From NCBI GenBank assembly GCA_025331445.1, contig JAIWNE010000017.1:310001-374000 (forward strand): 64,000 nucleotides of DNA, read 5' to 3'. A program made the translations under genes and the position numbers. The notes beneath the pieces were generated by a model. It saw nothing but the letters and a program-made list of their open reading frames with translations. It made no database searches and was not told the origin of the DNA. Position 1 is the stretch's first letter; every line of letters begins with the position of its first letter. Below are positions 54,867-64,000 of this stretch, in pieces. This DNA comes from Blakeslea trispora (lineage: Eukaryota; Mucoromycota; Mucoromycetes; Mucorales; Choanephoraceae).

Positions 54867-57300
54867 GTGGTAATCGAATGTATGAATGAGTTGGAATAAA
54901 AATTTTATAAAAAGAAAAGAAAAAAAAAGGTTGTTTCTGTTCCTGAATCATTTATTAATTTAATTTTTGTAAAATAGAAATTAAGATGATTTGTGACAAC
55001 TAAAACACTTTGCACTTATTATTCTACAATTCATCATGAGCAACTTTTGAATGGTACAGTTTATTTAAAATTCTATTTAGAAGTAAGCAATCCAGAAACA
55101 TAGCAGGGAAAAATAGTTATTTATGACTCTCAAAGCTTTTTCTGTTAATAAATTATGCTAATCATGAACGCATAAAATGCGATAACTCTACGAAAAATAG
55201 CTATCAAATGACAAGACTTAGTTCATATAAACTGTCTATACTTCTAGTTTAACTGTACCAAAAAGCAGAAAAAACGAAGAGAAAAAATGAAAAAAAAACC
55301 ATTTTATGTAAACTTGTTGAGATGTTTTGTATGATTAATGTCTCTAATCATGATACGAGGTGAAAAACCAACTTTTAAATTTGAGATAACTAGTTTTCTA
55401 ATAACCCTAATGTGCTTAGAATCAATGGAAGGCATTAAAATAATATTTCAACTAACTTGAGAAAAGCTCACTCAAATATCTCAAAACTTGCGTTTTCAAG
55501 CAGGTGTATAAAAAATATGCCTGTTATTCAATCAAACTAAAAAAAAAGGTAGAAAGCTGTCATTTTTTTGTCAATGCGAGATTGCTGTCAGAAAAGGGTA
55601 TACATCGATTTTTTTAGTGAATACTTGTACTTGCTCGCTCATATGTAGTAGTTTTTACATTTCATTGATGGCTATTCATTTAAAATGTGAAGGGCTAAAT
55701 TCACATTCCGAAACTCAAATATTAGAATATCTACACTTCTTAGTAACTGATAAACCTTTTGTTTAAAGAAGCCATTGCTGCAAAATGTGACTTATATACA
55801 TGTAGCTTTCAAAAATTCAACAACAGTAATGTAACTCAACAAGCTACCACTGAATAGCTCAAAGAAATATGTCTTGTGAAATTCCTGCCAACATAACAAA
55901 CCCAGGAGACTTGTTTAAAGCCTATTGAAAACTTGATATCGCAGAATGGACTATTTGTTGCGTAATTTAGCACATAGTTTCTGCTAAGTTTAGAGCATGG
56001 AATCCACTTAAAGCGAGCAACTCGACAACGTCTTTTTAAGAGTAGAAGTGTTACTTTTGAATACTTGCAACCATAACCGGCTAATAATTTATCACCTAAT
56101 AAGCCAAAGACATAATTATCTGTACTTGAAATAAATTTTTTTTTATTACTTTGAATTGCTATGACTCATATTTTTATCTAATTTACCCTTGTAGTAATTT
56201 TTTCATTCTCTTTATCCTTGTCTTTACGCCACCTCATTTCGCTGTTTATCTGGAGATGTTGTATATGTGCTAACATAAGCCTAACATAAACCACCATCTC
56301 TAAAGGAGTTCATTTTGAAGAAGTGCGCTCCTTGCTACGTCTCTACTTGTTAGTAATCACAGGCAGTTTCATCAGATGCATTCCTTTTGCTTTTTTCTTG
56401 CATCACTGTTTAGCAAGAACCCTCCACGGCTCATCTCGTCCAGAAAGTAGCTTACACGTCTGTATATATTTCCTTGCCCTTCAAGCAGTTATCAGCACAA
56501 ACAGTTGACTCGTCACAATCAAACGTTGCCTTTGCTTCAATAGAATAGCAAATTTTTTGAACACAATAATAAAACTCTTATCAAACAATATTTCACTTAT
56601 AAGCTAGTATCACTGGACTTGCTTAGGCAGTTTTTTTTTCATGAAAACTTGGTTCTTTGTTTTTTATACACAAGATAGTGTCACGAGCTTATGTCAGTCT
56701 TGAAGCTGTAAAATCATTTTAAAACAATAACAAAATATATAGAAGAAATTTAAACATTTTTATTTTAAAAAGGCTTATAATATTTCAAACAATCTTTAAT
56801 AGAAGTACAAACCAATCGTGTCTCGTAACAAACTACACTAATGTGTAGGCGTGCGTGACAACGACAGTGTCATTCAACAAGGGGTCAATCATATAGAGTA
56901 GCAAATACATACCTGGTAGCAGAGAGACTGCAGCGTGGCGGCAAGGACAACAGCAAAAGGGACTAAACTTTACAGCATTCTTACGAGATGACTTCTGGCT
57001 TATTGATAACACAAACCTACCTACGTTTGATAGAAAACATAAGCAAGCAAAACCGCTATTTCGTAGAGAGATTGAGAGAGAAAAACAGCACAAAAGGCAA
57101 GAACTTACATCACAGACTGTATAGACTCTAAATTTTGTTCGTAAATCGGAAAGAAAAACAAAAATAAAAATTAAGACATGGGGCGTAAAATAAATTACAA
57201 TTGAGTTTTAAAAAAAGGACTGTTTATTGTTGTTTGAGTGGAAGGCGAGAGCGATCAACAACTCTGATCTGACCTTTGAATAGGCTGATCGCTAACTCCA
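54867..57300. other. No gene recognised
   Basis: AT-rich with short, unsupported open frames only. The largest (56833-57093, minus) has a Cys-rich composition without a known motif, and I do not accept it. The left edge (54867-54910) probably contains the promoter side of the KDZ-like gene. Confidence 0.5.
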
Positions 57301-58520
57301 TTAGATCTGGAAGGGGAAGCTTTTGAAGTTTGTATCTGCCCCAACCAGATCACCTTCCACTCGGGGCCAAGGTTCCAAGTACTGGGCCCTGTTGGGGTTA
57401 ATAAACTCCAACCAGTCGACCTGGGGGAGTTTCTTGTTGTAGTGACACTCTACAAAGGATGTCAACATTGACTCATTTCTTGCTGATATGTACTTACCCA
57501 ATAGGGCTTTCACCGACTTTTTGATGTATTCCTCTAGGACACTCCGCTTTTTTGTTTTCCCCTTGCAACCATCGCTTACTTCAATGTCTTCAAAAGAACG
57601 GACTTGAAGCTTTTCTAAAGCGATGGCTGCAAGGTCGACGGGGCCATTGTCAACTTCTACCTTTAAAAAATAAGAAAAAAGAATTAGATGCTTAATAACA
57701 TATTGCCTCCTTTACATACCAGGTATGAGGTCGTCGGGGTTTTGGCCCTTGCGGACGATCATCCTGTAGAAGATGGATTGTACCCTTTCTTTGTTCAGGC
57801 CAGAGTTGTCCAGGCCAGAGTTGTCCAGGCCAGAGTTGTCCAGGCCAGAGTTGTCCAGGCCAGAGTTGTCCAGGCCAGAGTTGATTCGTTCCTCCAGGAG
57901 CTTGCCTATGCCTTGAATGATAGAAAAATAATCGTTATTATAAATTTGTAAGATTTTTCTGCATTACTTACTGCTATTAGCATAGAAGCCGAAATCATCG
58001 AATTGGCCAGCTCTGTCGGTGGCATACACCATGGCAATGTGAACATTGCACTCCCGCTTCAAGTACTCAAACAAGGGTTTAACCTTGGCCAAATGACGGT
58101 GAAAGGTTTCACGATCAGCGTTATGGTCCGAGGTTGAAGCTTTAATGTTTGAGACTTGAGTAGTCTGTACAAGCTCATCAAAGCCAGGTGTTTGACCCGA
58201 CTTCAATTCTTTGTACTCCTGGTGAATCTGGGCCATGTCCCCTTGGCTCATCTTTTGGCCACCTTTGAACCGCTTGCTGACCAACTGGTTCCAAGGACTT
58301 CTTCCCCTGGGAGTCTTCACGGACCAAAGAGAGTCTTGAGGGTAGGAATCCAACCCTTTGCCACCTTTCCGGCTATCAAGAGACCAGCATCTTCGGGCTT
58401 TTCTTCGGAGTGGTTTGCCAAGAACTCTTGGTAAACATCGTCGTCCTTGTCCAAAAGCTCTCTCAAATGAGGCTTTGCAGCGAGTTGTTCGGGAGTAGCG
58501 ATGAATTTGTTTCTGAGCAT
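57301..58520 (-). CDS. Multi-exon gene of unknown function with a SGLDN repeat
   Basis: Function not recognised. My model: ATG at 58520 (MLRNKFIATPEQLAAKPHLRELL) to about 58318, where the frame changes by one at FGP. It continues as TPRGRSPWNQLVSKRFKGGQKM to 57972, then intron 57971-57912 (GTAAGT...CAAG), exon 57911-57720, intron 57719-57657 (GTATGT...GTAG), last exon 57656-57301. The frames fit across both introns. Exon 57911-57720 contains six 15-bp units giving a repeated SGLDN. The middle part (WNQLVSKRF...MAQIHQEYKEL) has a helical look; NVHIAMVYATDR follows. The last exon has a basic segment and SVLEEYIKKSVKALL. It could be a lineage-specific fungal family. The break near 58318 may be a mutation or an assembly error. 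Confidence 0.6.
57797..57890. repeat. 15-bp coding minisatellite
   Basis: Six tandem occurrences of a CCAGAGTTGTCCAGG-type unit. The period is a multiple of three, so repeat number can vary without breaking the host gene (57301-58520, minus), where it codes for SGLDN units. Confidence 0.92.
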
Positions 58521-59170
58521 TTTGTTTGGATTTTAAAAATAAAGAGAAGAAAGAAATTCTCACCCTTGAATTTTATCTTTTTGAAAAAAAGGTACAGCTG
58601 AGTTCTTCTATTCGCCTAATCCCTGTTTTTCTAAAGAGGCGAATAACCTAAAGTAAGCTTTCAAAGCAAATCGATGACTTATCCAGAATATTACTCCGTT
58701 TCTGTTTATCTGTATTGAACCAAAAAAAAAGCAAATTACGAAGAAGGCATGGAATAAAAGCATTCAGAAGGACAATCATTTTCTTTAGTAAAATTTAAAA
58801 TGCAGTTGCTGTGATTTAGAAGACAGATGATGAAAAAAAACACGCAAGCCTGCTGCTTGAAATCAAAGCGTGTTGAAAGAAATTTGTCATTAGCTTGTAA
58901 AAAATTTTATTTTTTTTCCTGCAATTTTTATCTTACAACTAAATGCGGAAATAAAAAAAAACTAGGTGGAGGACAAAAACCAAAAACCAAAAAAGGAAAT
59001 TTTAAGTTTGGCGATAGCCAAACTTTTTTTGGATTTGCATTATTATGAGTTATTCAAGCACTCCAAACAATAAACTGAACTTTTGCAATGTTTTAGTTGG
59101 ATATTTATAATAGTGATGTTAGAGAGATAATTGTGTAAAATAAGTATAGAGTAATATAAGGCTGAACGAG
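58521..59170. other. Intergenic; perfect hairpin at 59004-59025
   Basis: AT-rich spacer between two minus-strand genes; it should hold the promoter of the gene at 57301-58520. The one structured item is AAGTTTGGC / GCCAAACTT, a 9-bp perfect stem with a GATA loop, followed by a T-run. I cannot assign it to a mobile element. Confidence 0.5.
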
Positions 59171-62100
59171 TTAAAGGTAGTTAATCGAGGTGGGATTTTG
59201 ACATCTCTTTTTATCCCAGATGCCCTCACACTGTTTGCTCTTGCAATTGAGACATATGGGATTCTTGCAGTTAGATCTACGCATTTTTTCATTACTCAGA
59301 AAATCACCACATCCTTTGCATGTTTTCTTTAAAGCATTTGTATCACTTGAATAAGGATGGTAGGATGTGGCAATATTGGTTTGATTGACTTGAGCTTGCG
59401 TAGATAATGGTACTGGCATTGGAATGCTTTGTACAGGAACTCCATAATAGTAGTTGCTATTATAATAGCTAATCAAATGAGAATAGCCAGGAGCTGTTGT
59501 CTCAGGTACATGTGTTTCAGGAACGACAATGCCGATAGGTGCAGTTGAAATTGTAAGCAAGTTTCTGCTGTTGTCTTGGCTTGACAATGAAGGTACTGCC
59601 AATGGCAAATGTACACTAGCAAAATTCTTCTTACAGATTTGAGACTGAATTAGCGAGATAGTACTGTGATGTGCTTGATGAGTAGTGCGAGCTAGCTTCT
59701 GCTCCTTCCAATGTCGATGATACTTTTCTAAATGTTTAAGTGTTTTATAAAACACTCTTTCTCCCTCGCAAAAGGTGTTCCATTTTTTGGCCAGAAGGTC
59801 AAAGTTAGGGATGATCCTATTTGATGTCTCAAGAACATCTTTCAACAGACGTCCAAACAAAAGCTGTTCTTCTAAAGTATGAACTTCAATTACAGCATAC
59901 TTGGTCCTTTGATGACTTGCCACAAACTGATACCGACTATTTCTCTCACGAAGAGTGGAACCAATTTTTAAGAAAACAGTGTCTTTGATATTTGGTATCG
60001 TAAGATCTTTTTCTACGTTATACACAGTACTACTTAAACTCGAACTCACTCTACTTCCTTCCACCTTCTCAATACCCAACCGCTGCATTTTCTCATCTGG
60101 CAAAGGGCATATGCCAAAAACTTCTCCGGAGCCACGACATTTCAAGGCATTGATTTCAACTGCCAAATGCTTTAGACCTCGATCAGCCATCTGCATAGCT
60201 TGGCGCAAATAATCAAGATGCTGAGTCAGCCAAGAATCATAATGATCCTTGTACTCTAATCCAAAACGATTGGAAGTTCCAACATCAAAGTTATGTCTTA
60301 ATCGGTACTCAACTAACATTGCAGAGGCAAGCTCTGGGCCTGCATCAAAGGACCCGAACTTTCTGATAAGGTTCTGGTGAACTCCTCCTTCCAATGAATT
60401 GGTTCCTCTTACACATCTATAAAGAGTGAGATCATACTTGTCTTTTTTCTGCATCTTGTAATAAAGTTGGACACCTGGTGGATCCGAGACATGGCTTAAC
60501 TGCACAGTCTTCAAGACACTCAGTGCTTGCGCCCAAGATACTTTGTCAAAAAGAGAACGTCCTGATTTGGAGCATCTCAAGGGCCCAAACGAAAAAGAAA
60601 AGAGACTGTAATACTGGCAGAAGTATAGCGGGAGAGCAAATCTTTCGTTTGACTCTTTCCCAAATCCAGTTGCGGTCATACTCTATTCTCATTTCCCAGC
60701 TTTCACCATTCTTTGCCAATGCATCTGAAACCAATTTCTTGTCATCTTCATCGAGAACAAAAAGACTATCACTAAATCTTTGAGTGAATTCCTTGTAAAG
60801 ATTGTGCTGCTTATAAGGCCTTATCATATCTATCAAATGAAATACATCCTTCACGACACGAGTAAAGACTCGTTTGTCATCATGCTGTTCATGCACTATC
60901 TCATGGCTTATTCTTAAGTTGGAGGTGAACAGCCGATAGCCATGTTCGAAGCTTTTTCTGTCAGCATTAGAAAAGTTATCAGGGTACATAGTGTTGAAAG
61001 CAATATCAACATCTGCATCATTGATCAATTCAACAACTTCAACGTTTTTCTCAGAATCGTTCAGACTAGTAACGACAACTGCATTCGGTCTCACACTGAT
61101 CCTTTGGCTTGGCGGACGGACACTACTACCAGCTTCTTGTACTTCTTCTCTTAGTGCCGTTATCAAATCAGAATTGAAAACCTTGATAACAAATCCAAGT
61201 TTAGAAAATGAGCTCAAACAAACAGGAGCTGCAGAGTTTCTGGCTTCATTGTTTTGTCTATTATTAAGATTTTTAGGATTCACCATGTAGCTTGGAATAT
61301 AGACTTTGGTTACCTTGAAAAGATAGGAGCCTTTCTCAACATGCCTGTTATCTTTGATTTGTTCAATCTGGCCGGAGGCAACCACATGTTTTAAGCCACG
61401 AGGCTTCAAAGAAACAAAGGTTCCTGGTATACAATTCTTCGAATTAATGCGCGAACCAGTCTCAGGAATAGCCTTGATTGCTTCGTAAATAGTTAAGCTA
61501 GTCCAAGCACCTATGGCTGCGTATTCTATCTGCTTGGAAGAGAGTATCTCTGAGGATCATTGAGTCTCTCGTTCTGACTTCCGAATGCCTTTCCCCAGCA
61601 CACTACTTTTTTTGAGGAGCAAAAGGATCCCAATTCAAGTTTGCCTTTGCAATTGACACACATACTTTTTGCCAATCTGCTCAAGTCACCACCTACTTGC
61701 CGCCCAACTTTCTTTATGTATTCATCCTGAATAATCATCATCAAAGAGATGGGTAAAGAAGTCCAACATCTATCAATATGGAGCACATAAACATTTTTGG
61801 CAAATGCTATCTGAATCACATCCACTCTACAGCTATCTATTCCTTCAGAATAACAGATATCCCATTCACAATCAAAGCCTGTAGCAACATCGCCTCCTTC
61901 CTCAGCTGACGACTTGATCTCTTCAAACAAAGCTCTGAGAGAAATCTCCATGGAATCTAAGTCACGACATAAATAAAGAATATTGATATCACAAGGCAAT
62001 TGAAGATATGACCTATCTGTGCTTAAAGTGTTTATCCTTTCTAAGTCTGCTGGCTCTACACCTTCTTTAAAAGAATCGAATATCCCCTCAACAAAAGACT

Positions 62101-63548
62101 GGTCACCTTTCACATTGTCAGTGAAAAAAGCGATTGGCATTTGATGCCCGTAGTCGAAGTATGCTTCCCGCATTTTCTCAAAAGAGTGCTTCAAATATGA
62201 TAGTGCCTTCGATGGCACTAATACTTGGTGTACTATCTCCTCATATTCATTTGTCATAATGTAGAGACCAGTAAACACACTGGTGTCGTCAATTTTGGCC
62301 GTATGCTTTGGGAATTTGAATGAATAATCACCCTTTAATATCTTTCCATCTAAAAGCATCATATGTTTGTCCATTCTTGGTTGAAGGACTTTTACGATAT
62401 CCGTGTAGATAGTTCGAATGTACGTGCCGGTAGGTACAAAGCCAGCATATCTCTTCTGATCATTAAACGTTGAAAAATCCTCAGGTGGCGATTTCGAGAA
62501 ATACTGAGAAATTCCACTCTGTTTGTTGTGCTCAGAGAGCAAATACTGAAGCTCAACTCTGTCATGACGAAGCATGTGAAGCTCATGAAGAATCTTTTGG
62601 AACTTTTCCGGTCTAACTAAGTTCTGAATACAAGGTCTGAGAAGGTCGGCTACTGCTTTCGAGATTCCTACTCGATGAGTAAGGATAGCTGGAAATTCCA
62701 CCTGCAATTCAAGAGGAAGCTGTTCAACAATTTCTGAGTCATGCGCATTAAATGAAGCTCCACATTTTCGATCACAACATCTATATCTAACTGACATAAG
62801 GTAAAAGCAGCTATAATTTTGAAAATGAATGAGTATGCATACTTTTAAAGAGTTATTTGTTAGTCACCTAAACATATCCACAATTCTTCGGGCATGTGGT
62901 TTTTTGTTATAACCTTTCGTTTCAAGGCTCTTCTTGCAATTTCCCTAGGACACCTTATTCCCTCCAAGCCTTAGTTGCTCAACAGGTGCGGAATCCAAAG
63001 AAAAACTCGTAGCTTATACAGATAGTTGGCGTCCTTCTTCTTTCGAAGAGCAAAAAAGGTCATCATTTGCTCAATCCAAAAGGTACAATTTTTGTACTCA
63101 AAAGGATATTCTTCGTTTGCTAGACGAGCCTGTAGTTTCTCAAAATAATCGGTCAAAACACTGTTGTCTAGAAGCGTGTCGCTAGTTTTCTCCGCGTCTA
63201 CATCTTCAACTGAATCTTCAACTGAATCTTCAACTGTTTCACTGATCTGTTCTTCGTTTCGTTCTTGGGTAATATTCTTCACTAAAACATCAGGCTCTTA
63301 AAGCCAGAATAGTGTTATTAAAACAAGCTCTTGTTTTTGTCATCTCGGAAAGCATAAATTATTTTGTTTCTGACTTCAACATAAGAGAGGTTGAAGATAT
63401 AACTTACTTCAATAGTTTGACTATCAATCCCATCTGCACTGTTTGCACGGTTAAACAAGCTTGTAAGCATTTGCTGATTCCTGTCAAATCCCCTAGTAGA
63501 GAAGAATCTCAAAGTTTTGAAGCTTTTGTTTGTTTTTTGCTTAGGCAT
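59171..63548 (-). pseudogene. Large fusion gene: cysteine-rich domain, transposase-like region, 3'-5' exonuclease
   Basis: ATG at 63548; exon 1 to 63408 ends at a GTAAGT donor and exon 2 starts near 63276. Exon 2: acidic stretch, then FWIEQMM...RVFLWIPHLL, a TAA at 62969-62971, then IRCPREIARR and WICL. An intron (about 62789-62835, GTGACT...TCAG) leads in frame to RYRCCDRKCGASF. This layout resembles fungal proteins annotated DUF6729. A transposase-like region follows (LLDGKILKGDYSF, then FFTDNVKGDQSF). Next is a DnaQ/WRN-type exonuclease: FDCEW, then VGRQVGGDLSRLAK, and after a frame break near 61540, EYAAIGAWTSL. The C-terminal half has RGTNSLEGGVHQN, LVEYRLRHN and a Cys-rich end (CKGCGDF...CLNCKSKQCEG). 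Another break lies near 60650. It is probably a decayed transposon gene. Confidence 0.65.
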
Positions 63549-64000
63549 TTAATAGCGTTAAAAAACAGTAAGGAAAGAAAAAAGACTCGAAAAGCAGAAA
63601 ACTTTGTAGTGTATCAAGGTACGAAAGTTTTAATAAGCGACGGTAATAACAACTCTTATTGGCTAACAGTGTCCAATCGTATTGCTTATTATCGTCGCTC
63701 ATTTAAGCTTTCACATGCAATGCCTTTTGATGAGTGGGCTCAAACAGAATACTACTAAAAACTACAAAATTTTCTCTCTTCTACCAAAGAAATTCATCAA
63801 GAAAATTACAGTGATTGAAAGCTTGTTCGACTACAAGTAAGAAACGAAAGTGAGTAAGACAATCAAGCTAATGAAGTAAGCCTTGTCTCAGAAACGAAGC
63901 CAGTAACATCCTTGATGTATCGTATTGAACATACATCATATAATATTCAATATACTACTAAATCAAATACAGATCTTGTTCTGTGTTACCAAACATAATT
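63549..64000. other. Upstream region of the fusion gene, no gene recognised
   Basis: An open frame on the plus strand runs to 63758, but it overlaps exon 1 of the minus-strand gene and has no recognisable motif. The region should contain the minus-strand promoter. Nothing else is supported. Confidence 0.45.

Noticed and set aside
56833..57093. 86-codon Cys-containing open frame
   Set aside because: No recognisable motif, no paralogue in the window, no supporting splice or start context.
63312..63758. 148-codon plus-strand open frame
   Set aside because: It overlaps exon 1 and intron 1 of the minus-strand fusion gene, begins at a non-ATG codon and has no motif.

Overview
The window looks like a transposon graveyard from an early-diverging fungus, most likely Mucoromycota. 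This rests on the AT-rich sequence, short GT-AG introns (about 48-126 nt), chromodomain-bearing Ty3 retrotransposons, a Helitron with a fused endonuclease (Helentron type), Tnp2 (CACTA-type) transposases and a KDZ-like fragment. The only clearly cellular gene is a tRNA-Gly(GCC). I see no recognisable housekeeping protein gene.

Layout. 1-1091: AT-rich flank. 1092-20233: one Helentron, coding on the minus strand, broken into pieces by nested insertions. A chromovirus (1668-14141, plus) sits in its endonuclease region with target duplication ACGAG. A second, related chromovirus (6791-13085, minus) sits inside the first with duplication AAGTA and apparently identical LTRs. A solo LTR (14852-15236, duplication GCCAT) sits in the helicase region. 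At each of these three junctions the host reading frame resumes when the insertion and one duplication copy are discounted, so the order of events can be read directly. 20395-22089: start of another LTR element with a gag gene, cut off by an LTR (22090-22517). 23735-23987: solo LTR (GTAGG). 24770-26087: a coiled-coil protein gene with introns, interrupted by a solo LTR (25385-25835, CCTGC).

26254-41012 is the most striking object: a 14.8-kb element ending in CACTACGGG / CCCGCAGTG whose two halves are diverged inverted copies (arms of about 7.3-7.5 kb meeting near 33738). Each arm carries a Tnp2 transposase gene running outward from the centre and a coiled-coil gene running inward from the end, plus GTCGGTTAAAGG-like repeats at the outer ends and at the centre.

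41393-47187: tRNA-Gly and a two-ORF LINE (41465-47171) inserted at the tRNA's 5' end, flanked by a 16-bp duplication that contains the first 15 nt of the tRNA gene. 47188-53338: an AT microsatellite and a third Ty3 element (no chromodomain and no 3' LTR seen). 53668-54866: decayed KDZ-like transposase start. 57301-58520: multi-exon gene of unknown function with a five-residue repeat. 59171-63548: large gene combining a cysteine-rich fungal domain, a transposase-like DDE region and a 3'-5' exonuclease domain that lacks one expected catalytic residue.

Most reading frames carry frameshifts or stops. Several lie in homopolymers, so some could be assembly errors. All family assignments come from motifs read by eye, not from database searches.
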